Source of the DNA: Sinorhizobium americanum
GTDB lineage: Bacteria > Pseudomonadota > Alphaproteobacteria > Rhizobiales > Rhizobiaceae
NCBI RefSeq assembly: GCF_001651855.1
Contig: NZ_LNQC01000037.1
Location: forward strand, 1 to 64,000
Direction: 5' to 3'
Length of the DNA stretch: 64,000 bases
Shown: positions 17,296-24,982 of the stretch, one piece after another
How positions within the stretch are numbered: the first letter of the stretch is position 1
Layout: every line of letters begins with the position of its first letter
The notes under the pieces: model-generated
The model's input: only the letters and a program-made list of their open reading frames with translations
The model's database searches: none
What the model was told of the DNA's origin: nothing
Program-made: the position numbers and the translations under genes

Positions 17296-17490
17296 ATGCG
17301 CAACCATTGGATTTATGTCGCCATCGGGTTTGTCGCCGGCGCTGCATTGTTTCTCTCGACTGCCTGGCAGCGCACGCCGCCAGTCCAAGAAGTCACCCTG
17401 AAGCTTGAAAAAACCAGCCGTCTGCAGGCGCCCACCCTCGAGACCTCTTTCGTCATGGAGCGCTTCGGCCCTGCCACAGCGGTAGAGTAG
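17296..17490 (+). CDS. Small single-pass membrane protein
   Basis: A 64-residue peptide with one N-terminal membrane helix (WIYVAIGFVAGAALFLS) followed by a polar tail of about 40 residues. GAAGGAG precedes the ATG at 17296 at a slightly long but usable distance. No family is recognised; the N-in, C-out topology is inferred from the single Arg/His-containing N-terminus. Confidence 0.5.
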   Translation: MRNHWIYVAIGFVAGAALFLSTAWQRTPPVQEVTLKLEKTSRLQAPTLETSFVMERFGPATAVE

Positions 17491-17577
17491 CGACTCCGCG
17501 GCTCCCCCGTCCTAAAGCGCCCTTGCCTTTCCGGTAAGGATGCGCAAGGTACTCGCGCCGAGCCTGCCGGTACCAAA

Positions 17578-17668
17578 AGCGCCGCGCCCTTTCGGACGCG
17601 AAGGCCGCTGTAGCAATTTGAAGCGTGGGATACTTCGTTCAATCGCTCCCGATTGAACGAAGCATCCG
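17578..17668. repeat. Diverged RIME1-like mosaic element
   Basis: It shows the same order as the intact element at 50354: AGCGCCGCGCC..., GGACGCG, CGCTGTAGCA, then TTTGAA, then a second palindrome. The second stem here, CTTCGTTCAATCG with CGATTGAACGAAG (17633-17645 and 17650-17662), differs in sequence but keeps a perfect 13-bp pairing. It ends at the first possible start codon of the gene at 17669. Confidence 0.6.
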
Positions 17669-17689
17669 ATGGAAGCGACGGAGTCCGCC

Positions 17690-17869
17690 TTGAATTCTGA
17701 CAAGAAGCCCGCAGCGACGATCCGGGTCGAAAAGCGCATGAACGGCCGCTGGGCCTTTGTGCTCACCTATCGGGGGGTGACCTACCCTGCCCAGGGCCAA
17801 TTTGGCAGCGAGCTTCAGGCGCAGGCGGCGGCGCAGGCCGCCATGAAACTTCTTGAGAGGCGGGGTTGA
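17690..17869 (+). CDS. Small protein of unknown function
   Basis: The frame is open from 17669, but the ATG there has no ribosome site and lies at the end of the RIME-like repeat. The TTG at 17690 has GGAG 6 bases upstream and gives a 59-residue protein. It has a beta segment (ATIRVEKRMNGRWAFVLTY, then RGVTYPAQGQF) and a closing Ala/Gln-rich helix ending LLERRG. The shape suggests a small globular domain, possibly nucleic-acid binding; that is a guess from layout. Confidence 0.5.
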   Translation: MNSDKKPAATIRVEKRMNGRWAFVLTYRGVTYPAQGQFGSELQAQAAAQAAMKLLERRG

Positions 17870-17895
17870 CGCGTCCTTTCGGAGGGTCTCGCATG

Positions 17896-18297
17896 TCAGT
17901 CGTAGGGCGAGTTGCACTGGCGACGGCGGCCACGGAACGGCTGATAGCTGTTGTCGTCGAAACGGTATGAGGCATAGCGCTTGAGGCACCAGCGCAGATG
18001 GGCGTTCAGGTCGAGGCGGATTTCGCGGCGGGGGCGCATCCGCGTCCCGGCGGTCCCGGGCAGAGGCCCGCCGACCGTCGCTCCCGGCCCGACGCTGATG
18101 TCGGGCCTGAGTCCTTGATAGCGCGAACCGTAGCTCGGATAGCGCGGCAGGACGAAGTCCCTGTATTGCCGCTCGACGAAGAGCTCATGCTTGGTGAGGC
18201 CCCCGCAAGCCGACCCGATGCAGGTTTGCGCCTCTGCCGGGAGTGTCCCCGCCAGCGCGGTCGCTAGTGCCAAAGCCGTCACCGATGATGTCTGCAC
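17896..18297 (-). CDS. BA14K-family secreted protein
   Basis: A 133-residue protein with a signal peptide (ALALATALAGTLPAEA, then QTC) and a C-terminal BA14K-like domain: HLRWCLKRYASYRFDDNSY followed by RRRQCNSPY. This W-C-x-x-RY-x-SY-x-x-x-DN-x-(Y/F)-Q-P-(Y/F)-x-G-x-R-R-x-C pattern is the family hallmark. The start codon is a GTG at 18297; GGAG lies about 13 bases upstream. The family was first noted as an immunoreactive Brucella protein. A paralogue is at 18528. Confidence 0.8.
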   Translation of the reverse strand: MQTSSVTALALATALAGTLPAEAQTCIGSACGGLTKHELFVERQYRDFVLPRYPSYGSRYQGLRPDISVGPGATVGGPLPGTAGTRMRPRREIRLDLNAHLRWCLKRYASYRFDDNSYQPFRGRRRQCNSPYD

Positions 18298-18527
18298 TTC
18301 TCGCTGTCTTTCTCCTGCAGTGCGTTACGTCCTCTTGAGGATCCGCGCACGACGAAGTGTCGATCGCCGGCATCTTAGCAGATTGCCGACCGCACTTCCC
18401 TTCAATTCCTGAAACCCCTTCCTGAAACCCTCTCTTATCCCGCATTCACCGACGAAAAGCGGCACCCTGCCCGCCCCTTCCGAGGCGGGCCGACATCCCG
18501 GGTCGTGGCTGCAGCGGCTACGTCAGC

Positions 18528-19022
18528 TTACAGATAGGGCGAAACGCACAGCCGGCGCGGGCCATAGTAAGGCTGAAACGTATTGTCGTATGCCCGATAG
18601 GATCGATAGCGTGCATAGCACCAACGCGTATGAGCGCTGCCGCCGGCATAGTACCGAGGCGCAGGCGCATAATATCGCGGCTGCGCTATCAGGCCGCCGA
18701 TGATCGCCCCGGCCGCCAGACCGCCGAACAGTGCCCCTAGATCGTCATCGTCGTCATCATAGTGGCGATAGTGATTGCGACGATATCCATTCCGATAATA
18801 GCGGTTGCCGTAGTAGCCGCGCCGATAATCGCGCCCGCGAACACACGGGTAACGGCATCCGCGGCCTTTGAATTGTTCACCCCGTTCATAGGAAAACTGC
18901 ACCCGCTGAACATCGGCGGTCTCCGCTCTTATTGTGGGCATTGTCGGAAACGCCTCTGCGGGCGGCGGAACGCTGCTCATCGCCGTCGCCAGCGACAGGG
19001 CAATGATTGCTAGCCTTTTCAT
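18528..19022 (-). CDS. BA14K-family secreted protein with Gly-rich membrane segment
   Basis: A 164-residue protein with a signal peptide ([24 protein letters not shown]), a Tyr/Arg-rich middle ([20 protein letters not shown]) ending in six Asp residues, a hydrophobic glycine-zipper segment ([19 protein letters not shown]), and the C-terminal domain with [20 protein letters not shown] and RRLCVSPY. Acidic-basic alternation plus the Gly zipper suggests an envelope-associated protein. It is close in its C-terminal 35 residues to the neighbour at 17896. Confidence 0.82.
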   Translation of the reverse strand: MKRLAIIALSLATAMSSVPPPAEAFPTMPTIRAETADVQRVQFSYERGEQFKGRGCRYPCVRGRDYRRGYYGNRYYRNGYRRNHYRHYDDDDDDLGALFGGLAAGAIIGGLIAQPRYYAPAPRYYAGGSAHTRWCYARYRSYRAYDNTFQPYYGPRRLCVSPYL

Positions 19023-19203
19023 TGCCTACACCTTTCGTAGGATATTAATCCCTTCAAAAAAGAGAATGGCCGAATTCTGTTTTTGTGCCAGCACTTAGAG
19101 ACCGATCACGAAGTGTTGATCGCTTTAGGCCAAGCTCGCTTGCTCTACTGGTGCAACTCACCCTTCGGCCAGCCGAATGCCCAATCCTTATAGGATAATT
19201 TTC

Positions 19204-19824
19204 CTATAAATTGTTAAATGAACACTCTCTCTCGCCGTAGTCATGCAAGCCCTTATCGAAGACAAGAGCGTTCAAGCCGCGCTTCAGCCACAGCAATTGT
19301 GCCTCCGGCATCATCCGCAAGCCTTCATAGTCCATCACGCAGACATTGAAGACGGTCGTCTTGACCTGTCGTCCCTCGTCGCATCCGAGCAACACGCCTT
19401 CGAGTCGCATCATTCTTTCTGTCGCCCGCTTGATCTGACGATGGCGCTCCTCGCTCGTTTCGGGGGCATGTCCCTGCACCCGATCGATCGCTTGGGCGCG
19501 GACGCTTGGAAAGGGGATACCGGTCAGGTGATAGTATCGCGCCATCCCCTTCGCATAGTCATCTCCCGCCTCCCGTTGCGCCTCGGTGATCCGCCCGTCG
19601 AGGAACAGGCGTCCCAGCGTGTAGCCGGCAAAGCTGCTGCTCGTTTCGAGCCCGTGCATGCGCTTGCGCGCCGCAAGCGCCACCGCCATCGCCTCTTTCT
19701 CGCTCTCCCGCTTGGACCAATCGGGCTTAATCTTGCCGCAGGCGAAGCGCTCGGCGTTTGCTTTGCGCGGACGTCCAAGTTGCGCTTTCCGCTTGGCACG
19801 GAGCTTCTGAGCCTTGCTCATCAT
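19204..19824 (-). CDS. Prophage early-region protein of unknown function
   Basis: A 206-residue protein with a strongly basic start (MMSKAQKLRAKRKAQLGRPRKA) suited to DNA binding, then a helical body with EKEAMAVALAARKRMHGLE, GYTLGRLFLDGRI and RHRQIKRATERMMRLEGVL. AAAGGA lies about 6 bases before the tandem ATG at 19824. It lies downstream of the DnaA-like gene on the same strand, so it is probably in the same early operon. I do not recognise the family. Confidence 0.6.
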   Translation of the reverse strand: MMSKAQKLRAKRKAQLGRPRKANAERFACGKIKPDWSKRESEKEAMAVALAARKRMHGLETSSSFAGYTLGRLFLDGRITEAQREAGDDYAKGMARYYHLTGIPFPSVRAQAIDRVQGHAPETSEERHRQIKRATERMMRLEGVLLGCDEGRQVKTTVFNVCVMDYEGLRMMPEAQLLWLKRGLNALVFDKGLHDYGERECSFNNL

Positions 19825-19955
19825 GTTTTATCCTTTCGATATCGAACGAGAAAAATGGCAGTCGATTTCCATCCTTGAGGACGGCCTCGCGCGGAACGGC
19901 AGCGTGTCAGCCTCGGTCACGAGTCGTAGATCGAGATTCTGCCAGGGGAGGCGGA

Positions 19956-20456
19956 TTAGGGAGCCGCGCCTTTCACCGCCGCGAGCACCGTCGTGTGGTC
20001 GCGATGAAAGATGCGGCCGATCCGCGGCAGCGACAAATCCTTGCGCTTCTCATATACCGCCCGCATGCAGGCGTGCCGGGGCTTCACCAGCCGGCGATCG
20101 CGCCGCACGCTGATAATGTCCGCCCATGTCACCCCTGGGAAATCCGCAAGGACGGCGGCAACGATCTCTTCGATCGAGGATTGCTCGTCATTCGCTTCGC
20201 CGTCGCTGTCATCCGCAAGCCTGCCGGAAAGCAGCATTTGAGCCTGCGCGAGCAGTCGCGCTTCCGCATCGGCCAAATCCTCCTCGAGCGCAGCGATCCG
20301 CCGTGTTTTTGCAGCACCTTCGGTGGCGAGTTCGACCACCTGCATTTCGAGTTCGGCTATTGCCGCCGATCGGCTTGGCGCTGCGGTAGAGCCGGCCAGT
20401 CGCTCGCGCACCGCGAGATAATGCCGGTGTTGTCTTGCGAGTTGCGAGTTCGTCAT
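19956..20456 (-). CDS. DnaA domain IV-type DNA-binding protein of the prophage
   Basis: A 166-residue protein. Residues about 110-163 match the C-terminal DNA-binding domain of DnaA: ADIISVRRDRRLVKPRHACM, then LSLPRIGRIFHRDHTTVLAA, where RDHTTV is the DnaA-box contact motif. There is no AAA+ ATPase domain; instead residues 30-75 form a coiled coil (ELEMQVVELATEGAAKTRR, then ALEEDLADAEARLLAQAQ). It could bind DnaA boxes as a dimer to start or block replication. The start has GAGGAGG. It is divergent from the repressor at 20861. Confidence 0.8.
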   Translation of the reverse strand: MTNSQLARQHRHYLAVRERLAGSTAAPSRSAAIAELEMQVVELATEGAAKTRRIAALEEDLADAEARLLAQAQMLLSGRLADDSDGEANDEQSSIEEIVAAVLADFPGVTWADIISVRRDRRLVKPRHACMRAVYEKRKDLSLPRIGRIFHRDHTTVLAAVKGAAP

Positions 20457-20494
20457 GCGTTTCCTCCTCTAATACAATGTCGCGCAAAGGTGTG

Positions 20495-20578
20495 CAGCGG
20501 TCTTCGGATGACGACATGCACAAAAACAAAGCCTAAAGCGCGCCGCGTGAAGTCGTGCGAATGCAACGCGGTTTAGCG
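20495..20578. repeat. Palindromic intergenic repeat
   Basis: The segment reads GACGACATGCAC, AAAAACAAAGC, then CTAAAGCGCGCCGCGT, a 14-base centre and ACGCGGTTTAGCG. The arms are imperfect inverted copies. The arrangement (ATGCACAAAAACAAAG followed by a CTAAAGCGCG palindrome) recurs, as far as I recall, in many rhizobial intergenic regions; copy number cannot be checked here. Confidence 0.5.
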
Positions 20579-20761
20579 TCCCGAGCGCCTCGCGGCGCTA
20601 CCCGTTCGACCACTCAAAAAGAAGGTCCGCATCGAAAACCACCCGCGGCAAGCAAATGCCGGGCCCGAAGGTCGGTCGCTCCGGATCGGATACCCACGAT
20701 GCTCGATGGCACGCTGGGCAATCGCGTCCTCCCCTTTAGAGATCGGATATGGGTTGTTCAT
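20573..20761 (-). CDS. Possible 62-residue protein in the cro position
   Basis: A frame opening MNNPYPISKGEDAIAQRAIE, with GGGAG 10 bases before the ATG at 20761. It is divergent from the repressor and lies between the operators and the DnaA-like gene, where a Cro-like or early regulator would be. The second half is Arg/Ser-rich and overlaps the end of the repeat at 20495, which weakens the case. No HTH is recognised. Confidence 0.35.
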   Translation of the reverse strand: MNNPYPISKGEDAIAQRAIEHRGYPIRSDRPSGPAFACRGWFSMRTFFLSGRTGSAARRSGR

Positions 20762-20797
20762 AGGCGCTCGGCTCCCTTCTTTTGGCTCGACTATCAA

Positions 20798-20827
20798 TGA
20801 CATTGTACATGTTGCAATGTCAACATG
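20798..20827. promoter_or_regulatory. Repressor operator, nested palindromes
   Basis: CATGTTG-N6-CAACATG (20808-20827) is a perfect inverted repeat. It is interleaved with a second one, TGACATTG-N9-CAATGTCA (20798-20822). A degenerate copy, CATGTTG-N6-CCCATGT, follows at 20840-20859. They lie immediately before the S24 repressor gene, and a half-site match (CAACAT/ATGTTG) recurs after the gene at 21631. Confidence 0.75.
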
Positions 20828-20860
20828 ATTTGTGTTATGCATGTTGCTATGTCCCATGTC

Positions 20861-21538
20861 ATGACTGAAAAAGCCGAACGACTGCGGCAGGCGCGCATCA
20901 AGGCGGGCTACCGCTTTGCCTCCGATGCGGCGAACGCCCTTGGCATCGTCGCCTCGACCTATCGCGCCCATGAGAACGGCCAGAACGAATTTGAGTTTGC
21001 CGAGGCCAAGATCTACGCGCGCAAGTTCAACGTCGATCCCGTTTGGCTCATGGGTGGCAATGCCAGCGACCCGACCTCGATCCTCTCGACGCGAGTGATC
21101 GACCCACCGAACGCTAAAGTTGGCGCCAAGCTGGTCGGACGAGGCAAGAAGATCCCCGTCTTCGGGCAGGCCGTCGGCGGAGTTGATGGTGAGTTTCTGA
21201 TGAACGGCACCGTGTTGTACGAGGTCATGGCGCCACCTATTCTTTCGGATATCTCAGGAGCCTATGCGGTCTCGGTATCCGGCGATTCCATGTCTCCCCG
21301 CTATGAAGACGGCGAAGTTTGCTTCGTCGACCCCGAACGCCGCGTCAGGAAAGGCGACTACGTGATCGCCCAGATCCGCTTGGAAGAGGGCGGCGCCCTG
21401 CTCGCCTATGTGAAGAAATTCCTCCGGCACAACAGTTCCGAACTGGTGCTCGAGCAGTTCAACCCGCAAAAAGAACTGCACTTTGAGGCTCACACAGTGC
21501 ACTCTGTCCACTACATCGCCCTCGCCGGAAACGCCTGA
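20861..21538 (+). CDS. LexA/CI-like phage repressor (HTH plus S24 peptidase)
   Basis: A 225-residue repressor from the ATG at 20861 (the frame is open from 20825). Residues 5-50 are an HTH (AERLRQARIKAGYRF, then ASDAANALGIVASTYRAHE). The C-terminal half is an S24 peptidase: nucleophile Ser143 in SGDSMSPRYEDGE and the general-base Lys in LLAYVKKFL near 185. VFGQAVGGVDGE near residue 100 is the likely self-cleavage region (Ala-Val/Gly pair). It should hold the prophage silent and be inactivated through RecA after DNA damage. No Shine-Dalgarno is visible, and operators cover the upstream 60 bases, so autoregulation is expected. Confidence 0.87.
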   Translation: MTEKAERLRQARIKAGYRFASDAANALGIVASTYRAHENGQNEFEFAEAKIYARKFNVDPVWLMGGNASDPTSILSTRVIDPPNAKVGAKLVGRGKKIPVFGQAVGGVDGEFLMNGTVLYEVMAPPILSDISGAYAVSVSGDSMSPRYEDGEVCFVDPERRVRKGDYVIAQIRLEEGGALLAYVKKFLRHNSSELVLEQFNPQKELHFEAHTVHSVHYIALAGNA

Positions 21539-21630
21539 AGATCGTTGCCTGCCTGCGTCACTGAACGCCAGCATATCGCAAGAAGCGGACATCCAATCCT
21601 GCCCAGGCTCCCCGCGCTGCAACACAAAAA

Positions 21631-21673
21631 CAACATGCATAATGTTGACATCAGTCGTGTTGTGCGGAATGCT
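21631..21673 (+). promoter_or_regulatory. Second operator overlapping a promoter
   Basis: CAACAT-GCATA-ATGTTG (21631-21647) uses the same half-site as the operator at 20808 but with a 5-base centre. Its right end overlaps a consensus -35 TTGACA (21645-21650); 17 bases later is AATGCT (21668-21673) as a weak -10. This would put the gene at 21738 under repressor control. Confidence 0.6.
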
Positions 21674-21737
21674 GTCTTCGAAAACAGACATCTCAGCTCC
21701 GGAGGGGTCCTGCCGGCTGAGACAACAGGAGCGCCGG

Positions 21738-22064
21738 ATGTCCATACCCGTAATAAGATCCAATCTCCACGACCATGTGGAAGAACTCTTCTCCGCCGAT
21801 CTGCTGCGCTCGAACGACGCGGAAAATCAGAGGGCGTTAAAGACATTTCTCTCCTCCACCTATTCAAGCCTCGCCTCGCTGACCTGGCACCTTGGCGCCG
21901 ACGGCCACGTTTTTCAGCGCGAGGCCGCCCCTGCGGCAGAGATCGCCGACGAGGCTTACTTCGAAAGAAATCTCGAGCATCAGTTTTCAGCTGGGCGAGA
22001 CGATCAACCGCAGAAATCACACGGAACACACAATCATCGCCAGCAATTCGGGGGCTCGTTGTAA
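21738..22064 (+). CDS. Small protein downstream of the second operator
   Basis: A 108-residue protein starting MSIPVIRSNLHDHVEEL, with AGGAG before the ATG at 21738. It is acidic and helical in the first half (ADLLRSNDAENQRALKTFL) and His/Gln-rich at the end. No family is recognised. Its stop overlaps the next start (TAATG), so the two are coupled. Its position suggests a prophage gene expressed on induction. Confidence 0.55.
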   Translation: MSIPVIRSNLHDHVEELFSADLLRSNDAENQRALKTFLSSTYSSLASLTWHLGADGHVFQREAAPAAEIADEAYFERNLEHQFSAGRDDQPQKSHGTHNHRQQFGGSL

Positions 22065-22327
22065 TGCACGCCGAAACATATGCCGTCATCAATCTCGCTG
22101 CCTTGAACCTCATCGAAGCCGTGAGCGCCGCCTATTTTGTCACGGAAGAGGAATCTGCCGCCCGCCACGAGTTCCGGGCGCGCGAAATGCTGAAGAAGGT
22201 CGCCACGGCGTTGGGATATGAAGTGACCGCGGTCGTTCCAGGCGACAGATCCGAGGAGGGTCTAAAAGGAAGCCGTCCGTCGGCCAACGGTGGCCTGAGG
22301 CTCGTGCCCAACGCACTCGTGGGATAG
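22064..22327 (+). CDS. Small protein coupled to the preceding gene
   Basis: An 87-residue protein starting MHAETYAVINLAALNLIEAV. The first 55 residues are helical (FVTEEESAARHEFRAREML, then KKVATALGYEV); the last 30 look disordered. The start overlaps the upstream stop by TAATG, which favours real translation. Function unknown. Confidence 0.5.
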   Translation: MHAETYAVINLAALNLIEAVSAAYFVTEEESAARHEFRAREMLKKVATALGYEVTAVVPGDRSEEGLKGSRPSANGGLRLVPNALVG

Positions 22328-22375
22328 GAATTCAGATATAGTTGCGCCATGTCCAAGGAACCGGCCGGAGCAGAC

Positions 22376-22870
22376 ATGATCGGAGACGTCAGCGAAAGGT
22401 CCTACGAACCGCTGAACTCGGCAGATCTCAGCATGCTCGCCTCGGCCGCCATGCGCGAACTTTGCGCTATTTTTGATCGTGCAGCGGTCGCCGGCCTCCA
22501 CCGCCACCGTCTGATCCTGCTGGCTCTCGCACAGGGAAGCGCGCTCCACTACCTGGATGGCGCGAACGGCATCAAGGACTTCGACGTCTGGGCATTCTTC
22601 GAGGCCGGTCCCGCAAAGCCATTTCCGCACCGAAAACGCTGGTGCAGCGACCTCGGTCCGTCGCGTTTCGGCAGGCATCCCGCGGATGCCGGCTATTCCG
22701 GCCGCCGCCTTGACCTTATGGGCCGATCGATCGAGGTGGCGAGCGACGAAACTGCCGAGGACGCCGTGCGGCGATGGCTGGCTTCACGCGCGAGATCGGC
22801 GATCGCGGTTCGCCAGAAGCCGATGTTTTGCCTGTTTCCCGAGAGTTCCTTCGGCAAACGGATCAACTGA
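22376..22870 (+). CDS. Nucleotidyltransferase-like protein
   Basis: A 164-residue protein, counted from the ATG at 22376, which has GGAG 5 bases upstream; an ATG at 22349 in the same frame has a poorer site. The segment AQGSALHYLDGANGIKDFDV has the GS...D-x-D order of the minimal nucleotidyltransferase fold, with DFD as metal ligands. It continues FGRHP, then YSGRRLDLMGRSI, which matches a conserved bacterial family with an unproven substrate. It may be a host gene next to the prophage control region. Confidence 0.6.
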   Translation: MIGDVSERSYEPLNSADLSMLASAAMRELCAIFDRAAVAGLHRHRLILLALAQGSALHYLDGANGIKDFDVWAFFEAGPAKPFPHRKRWCSDLGPSRFGRHPADAGYSGRRLDLMGRSIEVASDETAEDAVRRWLASRARSAIAVRQKPMFCLFPESSFGKRIN

Positions 22871-22936
22871 ATTCTTCCGCAGATCGCTTATCAGCCGCCC
22901 GAGATGGCAATTCGCCTCTCGATTAGCCAAACAACA

Positions 22937-23689
22937 TCAGTCGTCATCGGGAGGGCACGGCCATTTGGCGGAGGCCCTAAGACCCGCGGGAAGCTTCGTC
23001 GCAGCGTCACCGCAAGCGAGATCGACCTGATCCTGGGTAAGCCCCTTCGCGGCCGCAAGGTCCAGTCCTTCGATTCTCGTCAGGAACATGAAGGCACGAT
23101 CGAAATCGAGCGGCCCCTCGAAAAGAGCTCCACTCAAATTGGCGCGGGATAGATTTGCCACGGAGAAGCGCGTGCCGGTCAGAACCGCCTTGTCGAAGTT
23201 TGCGCGGCCCAGTTCGGCCTTTTCGAAGTCGGCCCCCTTCAGCTTCGCGCCGGTGAAATCGGCACGCTGCAGCTCGGAACTGACGAACAGCGCACTCTCG
23301 GCAGAAATGCCGGAGAAGTCGCCACGATAGGCCTCGACTCTGGAGAAATTGGCTTTATCCGCCTTGGCGCCGGCAAGCGAGGCGCGCACCAATGTGGCCT
23401 TCTCCAAATTCGCCGCCGTAAGATCGGCGCCGCTCAGATCCGTGGAGGCGAAATCCGTATCGACTAGGTTGCTGCTTTTCAGATCGCTCCCGCCGAGCAT
23501 CAGTTGCCGCTTGTTGCATTCCTGCCAATTCGTTTCTGGCCCAGGCAAGTTCTTACAATCCGCAGCCGCCGCGCTGCTGGCGAAACCCGATACGGCGACA
23601 GCGACAAGGCATGCAATTTTGCCGCGCCGTTTGACGGCCTCGCCTGAAGTCCCCGCATGCTCGGCCGATGTCGCCACCCACAAGACCAT
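22937..23689 (-). CDS. Exported pentapeptide-repeat protein
   Basis: A 250-residue protein. After a basic n-region it has a signal segment (CLVAVAVSGFASSAAAA, then DC). Residues about 70-205 are tandem pentapeptides of the A(D/N)LXX type (for example LSGADLTAANLEKATLVRAS, then GAKLKGADFEKAELGRANF), which should fold into a right-handed quadrilateral beta-helix. A short C-terminal part contains the two-cysteine pair C...C (DLACGDAAT and WPCPPDDD). The start at 23689 has AGGGAG upstream. A periplasmic location makes a gyrase-mimic role unlikely; its function is unknown. Confidence 0.8.
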   Translation of the reverse strand: MVLWVATSAEHAGTSGEAVKRRGKIACLVAVAVSGFASSAAAADCKNLPGPETNWQECNKRQLMLGGSDLKSSNLVDTDFASTDLSGADLTAANLEKATLVRASLAGAKADKANFSRVEAYRGDFSGISAESALFVSSELQRADFTGAKLKGADFEKAELGRANFDKAVLTGTRFSVANLSRANLSGALFEGPLDFDRAFMFLTRIEGLDLAAAKGLTQDQVDLACGDAATKLPAGLRASAKWPCPPDDD

Positions 23690-23830
23690 GTAGTACGCTC
23701 CCTGAGAGGAATGCCTATTCTATTATTCAACGCGCCGCGACGAAAGCCGCCGCTGCTCTGGATATCCCGAACGCCGCCATCTGGCGAAAGAACACTGCGA
23801 TAAGACCGCCGGCGCCTCCCCGCCCCTCAC

Positions 23831-24817
23831 CTATTCCTCGACCGCCTGAATGGCGGAAACCTGCCAGTCGCCGCCCGGCTTGCGCAGGAAAGTCCACAGT
23901 TCCACGGCTTCGGTCGGACGTTCGGCATCACCACCGACGACTCGGCCGGTGGCGCGATCGCGCATCACGTCGATGCTCTCGTAGCGCATGGCGACGGTCG
24001 CATAGTCGCTGCTGCCTTCGCGCCAAGCCTCGGCGACATCGCCCTGGACAAGATGAACGTCGCGGACGTCGTTCTTGAGCCCCTTCGTCGCGTTTTCGCT
24101 AAGCTCTTCGGCGAGATAGGACATGGCTTCCGGCGTCGTTAGCCGGCGCAAGGCTGCGTAGTCTTCCGCCGCATAGGCCGCCTGCAACTCCTTTAGCATG
24201 GCTTCGAACCGGTCGAGGTCGTTCTGGGCGATTCCGATCTCATCCGTCTTCCCGTTCGTGGCGGCCGCAGACGCCGTTGCGGAGGCCGCGGCGGCGCTCG
24301 CGCCGAGCCCCTCCCCGATCCGCGGGATGCGGAAGGATCCGGGCCCCGCAGCAGATGCCGAGGACGCTGAAGCGGAGGGCGCCGAATAGGCCGGGCTCTG
24401 CCCGCGGCCAAAGAGCCGCATCGCGAAGGACACGACGAGGACGATCAGGCCAAGTTGCAGCAGCAATCCGAGGAAACCGATGCCGCCGCCAAACCCGTGC
24501 CCGAGCAGCATGCCGAACAATCCGCCCATGAGCAGACCGCCGAGCATCGATCCTCCGAAGCTGTTGAAGAAGCCGGGACGGTTTGTCGCCCGGTTCTGGG
24601 TCGTCGGACTGGCCCCGGCCGGCGCATTCTGCCGCGGCGTCATCGTCCGCTCGATCGGCGCCGCCGGAGTGGGCGCTGTCCGCGTCACCGGCGCGGTCGA
24701 GAACGTCCGGCTGCCGCGCGAGCCAAAGCCGCCGCCCGCCCGCCGTGCCTCGGCGAAGTCAACCGCCGTCACCATGACCACAAGGGCAACCGCCATTATA
24801 GACAGAATACGCTGCAT
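23831..24817 (-). CDS. Tim44-like domain membrane protein
   Basis: A 328-residue protein with an N-terminal signal or anchor (MQRILSIMAVALVVMVTAV), an Arg/Gly/Thr-rich linker (GGGFGSRGSRTF), a Gly-rich double membrane segment (SMLGGLLMGGLFGMLLGHGF, then FLGLLLQLGLIVLVV), an Ala/Ser-rich linker, and a C-terminal Tim44-like domain from about 205 (NDLDRFEAMLKELQAAYAAE, then LRRLTTPEAMSYLAEEL). This order is standard for the bacterial family. The ATG at 24817 was preferred over one at 24859 because it begins the hydrophobic segment directly. Confidence 0.83.
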   Translation of the reverse strand: MQRILSIMAVALVVMVTAVDFAEARRAGGGFGSRGSRTFSTAPVTRTAPTPAAPIERTMTPRQNAPAGASPTTQNRATNRPGFFNSFGGSMLGGLLMGGLFGMLLGHGFGGGIGFLGLLLQLGLIVLVVSFAMRLFGRGQSPAYSAPSASASSASAAGPGSFRIPRIGEGLGASAAAASATASAAATNGKTDEIGIAQNDLDRFEAMLKELQAAYAAEDYAALRRLTTPEAMSYLAEELSENATKGLKNDVRDVHLVQGDVAEAWREGSSDYATVAMRYESIDVMRDRATGRVVGGDAERPTEAVELWTFLRKPGGDWQVSAIQAVEE

Positions 24818-24982
24818 TCTTCTGCTTCCCGTTACAAATCCCGACCGCGAAGCGGTCACGCAAGGCGCATATAGAGCTTGCGGTGCGGGAGTTTAAGAGC
24901 TTCGTACGAATTATAGCGGGCGCCGGGCGCAACGCTAATGTGCCAGCAGATCGCAAGAAAGCGCCAGGGCCGTACGACGACC

